NCBI RefSeq assembly: GCF_002211285.1
Contig: NZ_LOKX01000001.1
Coordinates: 496,001 to 560,000 of the forward strand
DNA from: Rhizobium sp. R635
GTDB taxonomy: Bacteria; Pseudomonadota; Alphaproteobacteria; Rhizobiales; Rhizobiaceae
Reading direction: 5' to 3'
DNA: 64,000 bases
Shown: one piece after another, positions 47,689-57,582 of the stretch
Layout: the number at the start of each line of letters is the position of its first letter
Position numbering within the stretch: the stretch's first letter is position 1
Position numbers and translations under genes: made by a program
The notes under the pieces: generated by a model
The model's database searches: none
What the model was told of the DNA's origin: nothing
What the model saw: the letters and a program-made list of their open reading frames with translations, nothing else

Positions 47689-48363
47689 TCAGAAGTTGAG
47701 CTTGCTCTTCTGCCGGCCGTCGGCATCGAAATTGCCTGGCGAAAGCCATGCTTCGTATCCTGCTTTCAGCTTCGGCCAATCCGCATCCGTCATGGCAAAC
47801 CAGGCGGTGTCGCGATTGCGGCCCTTCTGCACCATATGCTGGCGGAAGATGCCTTCGAAGGAGAAGCCGAAGCGCTCGGCGGCGCGTTTCGACGGTTCGT
47901 TGAGATTGTTGCACTTCCATTCGAAACGGCGATAACCGAGCGTGTCGAAGACGTAAGCGGCGCAGAGATAAAGCGCTTCCGTTGCTACGCGCGTGCGGGC
48001 AATCGCCGGTCCCCAGAGGATGTTGCCGATCTCGATGACACCGTTGGCGGTATCGATGCGCATCAGTCCCTGCCGGCCTTCGGCGCGTCCCGTCGCCTTG
48101 TCGATGACGGCGAGGAATAGCGGATCTTCGCTGGCCGCAGCCTTCGTCAGCCAGGGGGTGAGGGCTGCCATGTCGGTAGGTGCGTCTTCAAAGAGATAGC
48201 GGAAGCGGTCATCGGCGCCGGGCTGCTGCGCCGAGCGAAGAAGATCGGCGCCATGCTTTGCGGCCTCGAGCGGTTCCAGGCGGGTATAGCGGCCGTCAAT
48301 CGGGGCGCGGGCGGGGCGGGCCACAGCGTTCCAGTCGGAGAGATCCATCGTCGTCATGTCCAT
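47689..48363 (-). CDS. GNAT family N-acetyltransferase
   Basis: A 224-residue acetyltransferase of the RimJ/RimL-like COG1670 group (YTRLEPLEAAKHGADLL, LWGPAIARTRVATEALYL acetyl-CoA site, NEPSKRAAERFGF). The start at 48363 follows AAGG; further ATGs at 48357 and 48348 are possible. It is divergent from the MocR-type regulator, which probably controls it, as such pairs are common. Substrate unknown. Confidence 0.87.
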   Translation of the reverse strand: MDMTTMDLSDWNAVARPARAPIDGRYTRLEPLEAAKHGADLLRSAQQPGADDRFRYLFEDAPTDMAALTPWLTKAAASEDPLFLAVIDKATGRAEGRQGLMRIDTANGVIEIGNILWGPAIARTRVATEALYLCAAYVFDTLGYRRFEWKCNNLNEPSKRAAERFGFSFEGIFRQHMVQKGRNRDTAWFAMTDADWPKLKAGYEAWLSPGNFDADGRQKSKLNF

Positions 48364-48401
48364 TGTTGCATCGAACCTTGCTGGTCTTGCCTCGCAAATG
48401 G

Positions 48402-48420
48402 ACTGGAGTAAAAGTCCAGT
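48402..48420. promoter_or_regulatory. Candidate MocR operator, inner repeat
   Basis: ACTGGA-N7-TCCAGT in the 86-base gap between the divergent genes. An outer pair CTGGTCT (48381-48387) / AGACCAG (48436-48442) surrounds it. Confidence 0.5.
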
Positions 48421-48449
48421 TATGATCTTTTGAGCAGACCAGTGATAAA

Positions 48450-49856
48450 ATGACGTCAGCACCCGCATGGCTCGAGCTCGATCGCGGCGCAGGCGATCTT
48501 GCGGGCCAGATCTATCGAAGCCTCCGAGACCGCATCCTGCTCGGCCAGCTCCCGGCCGGCCACAAGCTGCCCTCGACGCGCGCTTTTGCGGCCTCGCTGG
48601 GTGTCGCGCGCTCCACCGCAGTCGAGGCTTATGACCGCTTGAAATCCGAGGGCTATCTCGAAGCCGCCGCCGGTGCGGCGACACGCATTGCCGCCCTTGC
48701 GCGGATGCAGGTCGAACGGCGGGTGGATGACCGTTCTCTCATCGAGGAGATGCGGCCGGACAAGCCGCCCTATCACGCCCTGTTCAGGCCGGCCGTGCCC
48801 GACGTATCGAACTTTCCACACGCCGTCTGGAGCCGTTGTCTTGCTGCCCGCAGCCGCTCCTTCCGCATCCAGCATCTCGGTTATGAGAATGCGACCGGCA
48901 TTTTCGAGCTGCGCCAGGCCATTCTCGAACATATTTCGACGACGCGCGGCGTGGTGGCCGTTCCCGAGCAGATCCTGATCGTGCCTTCCACGCGTGCAGC
49001 GATCGATATGCTGGCGAGAACGATGTTGAGACGGAGCGCCAGCACCGTCGCTTGGATGGAAGACCCCGGTTATCCCACCGCCCGCGCGTTGCTCGGCGAT
49101 GCCGGCGCTGAAATTGTGCCGGTCCCGTGCGATGAGCAGGGTATCGACGTTTCCAGGGCGCAAGGCCCGCAACCGGTGCTGATCTATGTCACCCCGTCCC
49201 ATCAATACCCGACGGGAGTTACCCTCAGCCTGCCGCGCCGGCTGGCGCTGCTGGAGACGGCTCGACGGTATGGAAGCCTCATCGTCGAAGATGATTACGA
49301 CAGCGACTTTCAATACGGCTCGCGCCAGATCGCTGCCTTGCAGGGAATAGACCGGGCAGACGTCGTGGCCTATGTCGGCACCGTCTCAAAGATTCTGGCG
49401 CCCGGCCTGCGTGTCGCCTATGCGGTCGTGCCGCGCTGGCTCGTGGCCGAAGCGTCGGAAGCGCTGCAGCGCAAGGGCGTTGCCGTCTCCAGCCACATTC
49501 AGGCCGCCCTTGCCGATTTCATCAACGAGGGCAGGCTGCGCGCCTATGTCAGGCGCATGAACCTGCAATATGCCGATCGTATGGCCCGCACGATCGAGAT
49601 GCTGAATGCGCATTTTTCAGACCATCTTGCCGTATCGGGTGGCGATGGCGGCTTGCAGCTTGCGGCTTGGTTTCGCGACGGGGCGACCGATGACCGGGCA
49701 ATCGTCACGAGGATGAATTCTTCAGGATATGGGCTGATGCCGATTTCGGATTTCTTTGTCGGCAAATCCGCCAGCGGCGTTCTCTTCGGCATCTCGCAGG
49801 CCGAACCTGCTGCCGTTCAAAAGCTGGCGACTGACCTCAAAACGGTACTCGGCTGA
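48450..49856 (+). CDS. MocR/PdxR-family regulator (GntR - aminotransferase fusion)
   Basis: A 468-residue protein. An N-terminal GntR winged helix (IYRSLRDRILLGQLPAGHKLPSTRAFAASLG) is joined to a fold-type I aminotransferase domain with the PLP lysine K314 in GTVSKILAPGLR. Members sense PLP or related compounds and activate pyridoxal or amino-acid genes. The adjacent acetyltransferase is the probable target, so control of PLP synthesis is not implied by context. The stop is followed by a GC-rich hairpin. Confidence 0.9.
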   Translation: MTSAPAWLELDRGAGDLAGQIYRSLRDRILLGQLPAGHKLPSTRAFAASLGVARSTAVEAYDRLKSEGYLEAAAGAATRIAALARMQVERRVDDRSLIEEMRPDKPPYHALFRPAVPDVSNFPHAVWSRCLAARSRSFRIQHLGYENATGIFELRQAILEHISTTRGVVAVPEQILIVPSTRAAIDMLARTMLRRSASTVAWMEDPGYPTARALLGDAGAEIVPVPCDEQGIDVSRAQGPQPVLIYVTPSHQYPTGVTLSLPRRLALLETARRYGSLIVEDDYDSDFQYGSRQIAALQGIDRADVVAYVGTVSKILAPGLRVAYAVVPRWLVAEASEALQRKGVAVSSHIQAALADFINEGRLRAYVRRMNLQYADRMARTIEMLNAHFSDHLAVSGGDGGLQLAAWFRDGATDDRAIVTRMNSSGYGLMPISDFFVGKSASGVLFGISQAEPAAVQKLATDLKTVLG

Positions 49857-49867
49857 AAATGACTGAG

Positions 49868-49889
49868 CCCGGGGAGAAGCCCGGGCGCA
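49868..49889. terminator. GC-rich hairpin between convergent mocR-like gene and degP
   Basis: GCCCGGG / CCCGGGC with a GAGAAG-type loop. No T tract, so termination efficiency is uncertain. Confidence 0.45.
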
Positions 49890-49907
49890 GTGGCTTATCG
49901 ATGCGGT

Positions 49908-51410
49908 TCAGGCAGCGGCGAAAGGCACGGCCACGAAGGTCTTGTTGCCGTCGCGCTCGATGAGCAGCAGCACCGACTTGCGGCCGGCCTTGCCGGCTTC
50001 CGCAACCGCAGCCTTGACGTCACGGGCGTTGTGGACCGGCTTGTCGTTCACCGAGACGATGACGTCGCCCGACTGGATGCCGGCGGCGGCGGCCGCCTTG
50101 TCGGGGTTGACGCTGGCGACGACTGCGCCGCTGACGGAGCGCGGCAGGTCGAGCTGCTGACGCACGTCCGGCGTCAGGTCGGTGAGCCCGATGCCGAGGC
50201 TCGGCTGGCCGGTGTTCTGGCCCTGGCTGTCGGAGTTCTCGGCTGCTGCCTGTTTCTGGCTGTTTTCATTGCCGCCGACGGTGACGCCGAGATCGATCGT
50301 CTTGCCGTCGCGCCAGACGCTGACGGATTCTTTCGCACCCGGCGAAAGATCGGCGACGAGGCGAGACAGGTCTTTCGGGGTCTTCACCGTTTCGCTGCCG
50401 ACAGCGGTAATGATATCACCCGGCTTCAGGCCGGCGCGCGCTGCCGCCGTATCGGCAGTGACGGCGGCAACCAGCGCGCCGCCGGTCTTGGCGAGGCCGA
50501 CGGCATCGGCAACGTCCTTCGTCACAGGCTGGATTTGCACGCCGAGATAGCCGTGATCGATCGAGCCGTCCTTCTGCAGCTTGGCGACGATCGCCTTGGC
50601 CTCGTCGGAGGGGATGGCGAAGCCGACGCCGACGCTGCCGCCGTTCGGCGAATAAATGGCGGTATTGATGCCGACGACATTGCCGTCACGATCGACCAGC
50701 GGCCCGCCGGAATTGCCATGGTTGATCGGCGCGTCGATCTGGATGAAATCGTCATAGGGCCCGCTGTGCAGGTCGCGGCCGCGCGCCGAGACGATGCCAG
50801 CCGTCACCGTGGTGCCGATGCCGAAAGGATTGCCGATCGCAAGGATCTGGTCGCCGAGTTTCAGCTTGTCGGAATCGCCCCAGGCGATGGTTTGAAGCGG
50901 CTTCGGCGCCTGGATCTTCAAAACGGCGATATCGGATTTCGGGTCGGTGCCAATGAGCTTGGCCGGAAGCTCCGTGCCGTCGTCGAGCGTCACCTTGATG
51001 TCGACGGCATTGTCGATGACATGATTGTTGGTCACGATCACGCCGTCAGAATTGATGATGAAGCCGGAGCCGAGGGCCATCGCGTGCTGGGACCCCCGAT
51101 GTTGCGGCGCCGGGCGCGGCAGCGGGATGCCCTGGTCCTCGAAGAACTGACGGAACTGCTCGTCCATCGGCGATTCTTGGTCGGCGCTGACGTCGGTCGC
51201 CTTCATCGTCGTGGTGATGGTGACGACGGCAGGCTTGTCCGCGTCGACGACGGAGGCGAAGGAGCCGCTGGCGGCAAGAACACCACCGGTATCCGAAGGT
51301 GCGGCAAAGGCGCTGGACGAGTTGACGGCGAAGGGCAGGCATGCAGCGCCGGCGATGATGGCGGCCCCGACAAGCGCTGCGGCGCGATGTTTGCTGAGAA
51401 TATGTGACAT
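49908..51410 (-). CDS. degP: Periplasmic serine protease/chaperone of the DegP/HtrA family
   Basis: A 500-residue protein that degrades or refolds damaged envelope proteins. Signal peptide of about 36 residues ending AFA, catalytic triad H130 (VTNNHVID), D160 (KSDIAVLK) and S234 (GNSGGPLVD), then two PDZ domains (about 285-370 and 405-490). The C-terminal PDZ has the usual SGDVIVSVNDKPV. A Gln/Asn/Ser-rich linker joins the PDZ domains. Rhizobia carry several DegP paralogues, so the exact symbol is tentative. Confidence 0.93.
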   Translation of the reverse strand: MSHILSKHRAAALVGAAIIAGAACLPFAVNSSSAFAAPSDTGGVLAASGSFASVVDADKPAVVTITTTMKATDVSADQESPMDEQFRQFFEDQGIPLPRPAPQHRGSQHAMALGSGFIINSDGVIVTNNHVIDNAVDIKVTLDDGTELPAKLIGTDPKSDIAVLKIQAPKPLQTIAWGDSDKLKLGDQILAIGNPFGIGTTVTAGIVSARGRDLHSGPYDDFIQIDAPINHGNSGGPLVDRDGNVVGINTAIYSPNGGSVGVGFAIPSDEAKAIVAKLQKDGSIDHGYLGVQIQPVTKDVADAVGLAKTGGALVAAVTADTAAARAGLKPGDIITAVGSETVKTPKDLSRLVADLSPGAKESVSVWRDGKTIDLGVTVGGNENSQKQAAAENSDSQGQNTGQPSLGIGLTDLTPDVRQQLDLPRSVSGAVVASVNPDKAAAAAGIQSGDVIVSVNDKPVHNARDVKAAVAEAGKAGRKSVLLLIERDGNKTFVAVPFAAA

Positions 51411-51921
51411 GGGGATGGTCCCTTGCGAGAGCGTTGGCTTTGATGGCGTCGTGGTTCCATGTCATGGACCTGGCGTCGGATGGCGTTTGGCGCCAATTCC
51501 TCTGTTCGGAAGCGGTTGTGCGACGACGGGAATAGAAGAATTCGCGTTGAGGATTCATATGACCTCGCGCGGCAGCTTTACAAATTAAATATTGATCATG
51601 TTTATATTGCCGATTTGTAAGATATTTCCGGAATTTAATCTTTGTCCCGACGCTGCCGGCGCGCGTCAGCAATTTCGGCCCGCCTCGCGTTCCCGGCAAC
51701 GGTTTCATCCTGAAATAATGAACTTATTCCCCGCTGAGAGTAATCCGATCGCTCCCGTCGCCCGTAATCCGGATAGCCGGTGCCGCTGCCCTTTCTTCGC
51801 ATTTCAATCCGGGATTCCGTTGCGAATATAAAATGTTAGTAGACTCTAAATTATTTCTTCTTCAGAAAGTGAAGACTGCGAATCGAGGGCAGGCGAGTCT
51901 CGCGGCGGCTTACGAGGGGTA
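51411..51921. other. Divergent promoter region of degP and the LacI-type gene
   Basis: 511 bases, AT-rich in the middle. TTACAAAT (51578-51585) and ATTTGTAA (51613-51620) form an inverted repeat with a 27-base spacer. No gene seen. Confidence 0.4.
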
Positions 51922-52959
51922 ATGAGAAAGTCAGTGGAGCCGGGGCAAAAGCCTATGCGCGGGGCGCATGTGAAGCTGAGCGATGTGGCGAAGAAGGTGG
52001 GCGTCAGTCCCATCACGATTTCGCGTGCGCTTCGCAATCCTGAAATCGTCTCTGAGGATCTGCGTGAGACCATCCTGCGCGTGGTGGAGGAGATGGGTTA
52101 TATCCCCAATCTCGCGGCGCGCGCGCTGGCCGGCCGCCACAACGGCATCGTCGGCGTCCTCACGCCCGCTCTGCACCAGTACGGTTTCACCGGCCTGATG
52201 ACCGGTATCGAGGACCGCTTTCGCAGCACCGAGTTCACCGTGCAATATTCCAGCACGCTGCATCATGTCGAAGGGGAGGCCGGTCTGCTGAAATCCTTCC
52301 TGACGCAAAAGCCGGCCGGCGTCATCATCGCCGGCGCCGAATCCTATCGTAATCTCCTGCCGCTTATCGAGGGCGCCCCCTGTCCGATCGCCCATATCAC
52401 CGATCTCAGCCAGGAGCCGCAAAAGCTGGTTGTCGGTCTCGATCATTATGCAGCAGGCGTCGAACCCACCCGCTTTCTGTTGTCGCGGGGCTATGGCAGG
52501 ATCGGCTTCGTCGGCCGCGGTGGCGACGTCCGCTCGCGCCGTCGCCTGGAGGGTTATCAGGCTGCGATGCGGGAGGCCGGGCGTTTCGACGAGGATCTCG
52601 TCATCGGCGGGGACGCGGCAAGCCGGATCGGCCTCGGCAGGGAGCTGTTTTCCCGCTTGTTGCAGCGCGTGCCCGATGTCGATGCCGTCTATGCCCAGAG
52701 CGACGAACTGGCGCTCGGCGTCCTCATCGAATGCAAAGAGCGCGGCATCCGCGTGCCGGAGGATTTCGGCATTTGCGGTTTCAACAATCTGGAATTTTCG
52801 GCCTTCACCCAGCCGACGCTGACGACGGTGTATATCCCGCGCCACGATATCGGTTATCGCGTGGCCGACATGCTGCTGCGCGCCATCCGCGACGAACCGC
52901 TTGATGAAGACAAGGTCAATATTGGCTTCTCCATCATTCCACGCGGCTCGACGCGATAA
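51922..52959 (+). CDS. LacI-family transcriptional regulator
   Basis: A 345-residue LacI/GalR regulator. HTH at about residues 17-40 (VKLSDVAKKVGVSPITISRALRN) with the hinge helix LAARALAGRHNG; a periplasmic-binding-protein-like sensor follows. GntR-like (gluconate) LacI members have a similar N-terminus. No sugar genes are adjacent, so the target is elsewhere or unknown. A possible later start is M12. Ends at a strong bidirectional terminator. Confidence 0.9.
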   Translation: MRKSVEPGQKPMRGAHVKLSDVAKKVGVSPITISRALRNPEIVSEDLRETILRVVEEMGYIPNLAARALAGRHNGIVGVLTPALHQYGFTGLMTGIEDRFRSTEFTVQYSSTLHHVEGEAGLLKSFLTQKPAGVIIAGAESYRNLLPLIEGAPCPIAHITDLSQEPQKLVVGLDHYAAGVEPTRFLLSRGYGRIGFVGRGGDVRSRRRLEGYQAAMREAGRFDEDLVIGGDAASRIGLGRELFSRLLQRVPDVDAVYAQSDELALGVLIECKERGIRVPEDFGICGFNNLEFSAFTQPTLTTVYIPRHDIGYRVADMLLRAIRDEPLDEDKVNIGFSIIPRGSTR

Positions 52960-52970
52960 TTCGCCATGAA

Positions 52971-52994
52971 AAAAGGGGCCGCTTGGCCCCTTTT
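52971..52994. terminator. Bidirectional terminator between the LacI-type gene and cysN
   Basis: AAAAGGGGCC / GGCCCCTTTT, perfect ten-base stem with GCTT loop, A run on one side and T run on the other, between convergent genes. Confidence 0.88.
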
Positions 52995-52999
52995 CAATC

Positions 53000-54484
53000 T
53001 CAGATATCGCTTGCCGCGCTCGACCAGAGCTCGGCCGCTTCCGACGCCGTCATCCGGCGGACCTCTGCCTCATGACTGCGGTTGGCGAACAGTTCGCTTG
53101 CCATGATCTGCTCGGCAAGATCGGCCGGGAGCGACAGGATCACGCGCGCGTCGCTGCCGTGCAGGCCGCTGACATCGGCACGCTTGCCGGTCACCATGCC
53201 GCCGGCGATGGTGTTGTTGGTTTCCGGGTCGATCAGGATGAAGGAGCCGGTGGCGCGGTTCTGCTCATAGGGATCGAAGATCGCGGCTTCGTCGAACACG
53301 AGGCGCACCTTGCCGATGGCGTTCATGTAAAGCCGCTGGGCGGCGTTCCACGTGCCGGTCTTCAACTCGAGCTGGCTGACCGGTTCCACCTGAACACGCT
53401 GGCGGCGCGAACCGCTCTTCAGCCAGTAACGCTTGCCGGCTTCGATGCCTTCCGGCTGCAGGGCAACGACCTGCGCGTCGAAGGCGAGGCCGGTCTGCGG
53501 CTGGCTGTCGATCGAAACGATCATATCGCCGCGCGCCACGTCCACCTGGCGGTCGAGCACGAGCGTGATCGCATCGCCTGTAACCGCGGCATTGCGCACC
53601 AAATCGAAGGTGACGATCTTGGTGACGTTGGCGACCATGCCGGACGGCAGGATCATGACGCTGTCGCCCGGCTTCACCGAGCCGCCCGCAACCGTGCCCT
53701 GATAGCCGCGGAAGCTTTCGCCGGGGCGCGAGACGCGCTGTACTGAGAGGCGGAAACCGGTGGTCTGGCCGGATCGCACGGTGGCATGCTCCAGCGTCTC
53801 GACCAGCGTCGGGCCGTTATACCAGGGCATGGCAGCCTGGCCGGAATAAACGACGTTTTCTCCCTTCAGTGCCGACATCGGGATCGCGGTGATCTGCTTG
53901 ACGCCAAGCGACAGCGCGAATTCCTTGAACTCATGGGTGATCTTGTCGAAACCGGCGCGGTCGTAGTTCGTCAGGTCGATCTTGTTGACGGCAAGCACGA
54001 ACTGCTTGATGCCGAGCAGAGAAGCGATCGTCGCGTGACGGCGTGTCTGTTCGAGGATGCCGGCACGGGCATCGACCAGCAGCACGGCGAGATCGGCTGT
54101 GGATGCGCCGGTCGCCATGTTGCGGGTGTACTGCTCGTGTCCGGGCGTGTCGGCGACGATGAAGGAGCGCTTGTCGGTCGAGAAGTAGCGATAGGCGACA
54201 TCGATGGTGATGCCCTGTTCGCGCTCGGCCTGCAGGCCATCGAGAAGCAGCGCGAAATCGGGCAGGCCGAGATCGTTCTGCTTGCCGGTGGAATCGCGGC
54301 GAAGCGTTGCCGCCTGGTCTTCCTTGACGGCCTTGGTATCCCAAAGCAGGCGGCCGATCAGGGTGGACTTGCCGTCATCGACGCTGCCGCAGGTGATGAG
54401 GCGCAACGGGCGCGAGTCGCGCACGGCCTTGAGAGGCTCGGCGGCGGGCACGGCGACGACGTTTGCGGGAATTGCTGCGGTCAT
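53000..54484 (-). CDS. cysN: Sulfate adenylyltransferase subunit 1 (GTPase)
   Basis: The EF-Tu-like GTPase that drives sulfate activation to APS with CysD. The 494-residue product has the P-loop GSVDDGKST (33-41), the switch II DTPGHEQY and the base-recognition NKID. It ends without an APS kinase domain, so unlike NodQ it is not a CysNC fusion, which agrees with the APS reductase upstream. The start at 54484 follows the cysD stop with a single base between, so the genes are coupled. Confidence 0.96.
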   Translation of the reverse strand: MTAAIPANVVAVPAAEPLKAVRDSRPLRLITCGSVDDGKSTLIGRLLWDTKAVKEDQAATLRRDSTGKQNDLGLPDFALLLDGLQAEREQGITIDVAYRYFSTDKRSFIVADTPGHEQYTRNMATGASTADLAVLLVDARAGILEQTRRHATIASLLGIKQFVLAVNKIDLTNYDRAGFDKITHEFKEFALSLGVKQITAIPMSALKGENVVYSGQAAMPWYNGPTLVETLEHATVRSGQTTGFRLSVQRVSRPGESFRGYQGTVAGGSVKPGDSVMILPSGMVANVTKIVTFDLVRNAAVTGDAITLVLDRQVDVARGDMIVSIDSQPQTGLAFDAQVVALQPEGIEAGKRYWLKSGSRRQRVQVEPVSQLELKTGTWNAAQRLYMNAIGKVRLVFDEAAIFDPYEQNRATGSFILIDPETNNTIAGGMVTGKRADVSGLHGSDARVILSLPADLAEQIMASELFANRSHEAEVRRMTASEAAELWSSAASDI

Positions 54485-54485
54485 C

Positions 54486-55439
54486 TCAGAAATATCCTTC
54501 ACGCTTTTTCTTTTCCATGGAACCGGACTGGTCGCGGTCGATGGCGCGGCCCTGGCGCTCGGAAACCGTAGCGATCTCAAGCTCCGCGATGATGTCTTCG
54601 AGGGTGGTGGCCGTCGAGCGGATCGCGCCCGTCAGCGGGAAGCAGCCGAGCGTGCGGAAGCGGATGAAGTCTTCCTGCTTCGTTTCGCCGGGCAGCAGTT
54701 CGAGGCGCGGATCGGATGCCGCGATCATCATGCCGTCGCGCTCGACATAGGGGCGCTTGGCGGCGAAATAGAGCGGCACGATCGGGATCTCTTCGGCCTG
54801 GATGTAGCGCCAGATATCGACCTCGGTCCAGTTCGACAGCGGGAAGACGCGAACGCTCTCGCCCTTGCGGATCTGGCCGTTATAGACGTTCCACAGCTCA
54901 GGGCGCTGGTTGCGCGGATCCCAGCGATGGTCGGGCGTGCGGAAGGAGTAGATGCGCTCCTTGGCACGCGAGGCTTCCTCGTCACGCCGCGCGCCGCCGA
55001 AGGCCGCGTCGTACTGGCCGGCGTCAAGCGCATTGCGCAGCGCTTCCGTCTTCATGACGTCGGTGTAGCGGGCCGAGCCGTAGGTGAACGGCGTGATGTT
55101 TTCGGCCGCACCGCGCGGATTGATGTGCTCGATCAGGTCGAGATCGTATTTCTTCACGATCTCGTCGCGGAAGGTGATCATCTCCGCGAACTTCCAGCCC
55201 GTGTTGACGTGCAGCAGCGGGAAGGGCACGCGGCCGGGATAGAAGGCCTTGCGGGCAAGGTGCAGCAGCACGGAGGAATCCTTGCCGATCGAATAGAGCA
55301 TCACGGGACGCTCGAATTCGGCGGCAACTTCGCGGAAGATGTGGATCGCTTCGTTTTCCAGCGCTTTCAGATGCGGGTCGAGCGGCGGCTTGGCACTTTG
55401 CGGATTGGTCAGTTCAGTATCCTGACGGGTATCGGGCAT
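54486..55439 (-). CDS. cysD: Sulfate adenylyltransferase subunit 2
   Basis: The ATP pyrophosphatase-type catalytic subunit of ATP sulfurylase, 317 residues. [17 protein letters not shown] is the PP-loop, and [16 protein letters not shown] the adenylation loop. GGAGT lies before the ATG at 55439. Forms the heterodimer with CysN. Second gene of cysHDN. Confidence 0.96.
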   Translation of the reverse strand: MPDTRQDTELTNPQSAKPPLDPHLKALENEAIHIFREVAAEFERPVMLYSIGKDSSVLLHLARKAFYPGRVPFPLLHVNTGWKFAEMITFRDEIVKKYDLDLIEHINPRGAAENITPFTYGSARYTDVMKTEALRNALDAGQYDAAFGGARRDEEASRAKERIYSFRTPDHRWDPRNQRPELWNVYNGQIRKGESVRVFPLSNWTEVDIWRYIQAEEIPIVPLYFAAKRPYVERDGMMIAASDPRLELLPGETKQEDFIRFRTLGCFPLTGAIRSTATTLEDIIAELEIATVSERQGRAIDRDQSGSMEKKKREGYF

Positions 55440-55456
55440 TTCGTACTCCAGACTTC

Positions 55457-56200
55457 TTATTGCTGCACGGCGATCGGAGTCGCCTCTTCGGCGACATGCA
55501 GGCCGCATTCGCGCTTCTCATCCTGTTCCCACCACCAGCGGCCGGCGCGTTCCGGCTCGCCCGGCTTGATGGCGCGGGTGCAGGGCTCGCAGCCGATCGA
55601 GGGATAGCCGCGGGCATGCATCGGATTGATAGGCACGCCATTGTCGGTGACGAAGGCCTTGATCTTGTCGATGTCCCAATCGGCGAGCGGGTTGACCTTC
55701 AAAAGGTGGCGTTCGGCGTCATATTCGGCAAAGGGCGTTTCGGCGCGGTTGGCCGACTGGCCGCGGCGCAGGCCGGTGATCCAGATCGCAGCACCTTCGA
55801 GTGCGCGCGCAAGCGGCTTCAGCTTGCGCACGCCGCAACAGGCATGCCTGGCTTCGACGCTTTCGTAGAAACCGTTCATGCCGTACTTCGCCGCGTAGGC
55901 GTCGATATCGGCCTGTTCGGGTTCGTAGCGATGGATATGGATGTCGTACTGGCTCTCGGTCTCGTCGATCAGCGAGAGCGTTTCGGGAAACAGCCGGCCG
56001 GTCTGTAGCGTCGCGACATCGATCGGCAGGCGGTGCGTGCCGATCTCGGCTGATATGACCTGGTCCTCGATGCCGAGCGAGGTGGTGAACACCACACGCC
56101 CGCCGAGGCCGGAGACCAGCGACAGACGTCCGGCGAGGTCGAGGCCTGCCAGCTTGTCGTTCAGCGCCTCGGCTTCTGCAATAGGATTGGTAGCAGTCAT
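55457..56200 (-). CDS. cysH: Adenylyl-sulfate (APS) reductase
   Basis: Reduces APS to sulfite. The 247-residue enzyme has the TTSLGIEDQ nucleotide loop and the four cysteines of the 4Fe-4S cluster (ACCGVRK and SIGCEPC), which mark APS rather than PAPS reductases, plus the C-terminal KRECGLH catalytic cysteine. The start at 56200 follows AGGA. First gene of the cysHDN operon; the Rrf2-type gene upstream is divergent and probably controls it. Confidence 0.95.
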   Translation of the reverse strand: MTATNPIAEAEALNDKLAGLDLAGRLSLVSGLGGRVVFTTSLGIEDQVISAEIGTHRLPIDVATLQTGRLFPETLSLIDETESQYDIHIHRYEPEQADIDAYAAKYGMNGFYESVEARHACCGVRKLKPLARALEGAAIWITGLRRGQSANRAETPFAEYDAERHLLKVNPLADWDIDKIKAFVTDNGVPINPMHARGYPSIGCEPCTRAIKPGEPERAGRWWWEQDEKRECGLHVAEEATPIAVQQ

Positions 56201-56620
56201 GAGAATCCTGTCCGTTGTTACCGGGAGTATCGCAGTTCGATCGTGGATCGGACAGAAAAAGGGATTTCGAAAGCTGCGGCCGGAGGAGCAAATATCTCTC
56301 CGAAGCTGCCGCAATGCAGAAAAGCAGCCGCCCGCGGATAGAAATCCACGTCGGCGGCTTGAATGTCTATAAAAATAGTAGAGTTACACGCAGCCTGTCA
56401 ATCGGAAATCTGAATTGATGCCGAAAAAGGTGCAGGACCCGCTGTTTTGGCATAGATTGTTTGGGCTTGGCCAAGAATGAAAAACAAGGCCGAAGTGCTT
56501 GTCTCTCAAGTCTTTCTCCGGCGCGTTCAAATTCCGTTCATGCTGACTGTGCAATAGAGGCAAAAGTAATCTTGAAGCAGTGCGAAGATTCGCGCTGCCT
56601 GTGTGTGTCGATGGTCTGAG
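56201..56620. other. Divergent control region of cysH and the Rrf2-type gene
   Basis: 420 bases. The only clear short symmetry is CTAT-AAAA-ATAG (56367-56378), in an AT-rich patch that could hold the cysH promoter and an operator. No gene seen. Confidence 0.4.
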
Positions 56621-57067
56621 ATGATTACGCAAAAGGCGAAATATGCGCTGCGGGCGCTCACGGTCTTGGCTGATGCCGATGCCGACGAACCGGTGATGAT
56701 TTCCGATATCGCAGCGCAGCAGAAGATCCCGAAGAAGTTTCTCGAACAGATCCTGCTCGACCTGAAGCATCACGGCATCGTCGTCAGCCGTCGCGGCAAG
56801 CAGGGCGGTTATCTCTTGCTCAAGCCGGCCCACGCCATCACCTTCGGCGAGATCCTGCGCATCATCGACGGCCCGATCGCCCCGCTTCCCTGCCTGTCGA
56901 TCACCGCCTACCGGAAGTGCGACGATTGCGACGGCGAACAGAGCTGCCAGATCCGCCATGTCTTCGCCAAGGTGGCCGATGCCACCCGCAAGGTGCTGTT
57001 CTCGACGACCATCGCCGATGCCGCCCAGCCCGCCCATAGCGCCGAGGTCACCCGGCTTCTTGCCTAA
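56621..57067 (+). CDS. Rrf2-family regulator (CymR-like)
   Basis: A 148-residue Rrf2 protein. HTH at about residues 10-60 (YALRALTVLADA..  ISDIAAQQKIPKKFLEQILLDL) and the wing RGKQGGYLLLKPA. Four cysteines at about 92-112 (PCLSITAYRKCDDCDGEQSC) suit a Fe-S cluster or thiol sensor, as in IscR-type members. The start at 56621 is the family start. Placement opposite cysHDN suggests control of sulfur assimilation. Confidence 0.87.
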   Translation: MITQKAKYALRALTVLADADADEPVMISDIAAQQKIPKKFLEQILLDLKHHGIVVSRRGKQGGYLLLKPAHAITFGEILRIIDGPIAPLPCLSITAYRKCDDCDGEQSCQIRHVFAKVADATRKVLFSTTIADAAQPAHSAEVTRLLA

Positions 57068-57186
57068 GCCATCCGGCTTGAGGAAAACGCGTAACTGCGC
57101 CCGTCTTTCTTCAAGATTTGGTGAAACGCCTTTTCTTAGCGTCGCGATGCTCCACCTGCCTGTCCATTCGGGTAGGGAGAACATCA

Positions 57187-57573
57187 ATGTCTGCACGTTC
57201 ATGGAAGCGTATGCTCGCTGCTGTCGGGCTGACGGCCGCGTTTGCAACGGGTGCGGCCGCTCATCATGGCTGGTCCTGGGCCGAGGCGGACCAGATCGAG
57301 CTGCGCGGCACCATCCAGACGATAACCATGGGTGGGCCGCATCCGACGCTCGACGTCGCGACCGCCGATGACGGCGTGTGGCGGGTCGAACTCGGCAATC
57401 CGCGCCAGACGGAACGCTCCGGTTTCGTGGAGGGCGTTGCAAAGCCCGGCGACCAGGTCGTGGCCCTCGGAAACCGTTCGCAGGACCCGAAGGAGAAGCG
57501 GATGAAGGCCGTGCGCATCACGATCGGCGAGAAGCGCTACGATATTTATCCCGATCGCATCCGGACGAACTGA
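57187..57573 (+). CDS. DUF6152 family exported protein
   Basis: A 128-residue protein with a signal peptide (RMLAAVGLTAAFATGAAAHHG). The mature part starts with HHGW and a small beta barrel (IELRGTIQTITMGGPHPTLDVATADD). AGGGAG lies before the ATG. The HH at the new N-terminus could bind copper after cleavage. Paired with a membrane protein nine bases downstream. Function not known. Confidence 0.82.
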   Translation: MSARSWKRMLAAVGLTAAFATGAAAHHGWSWAEADQIELRGTIQTITMGGPHPTLDVATADDGVWRVELGNPRQTERSGFVEGVAKPGDQVVALGNRSQDPKEKRMKAVRITIGEKRYDIYPDRIRTN

Positions 57574-57582
57574 CCTGCCGTC

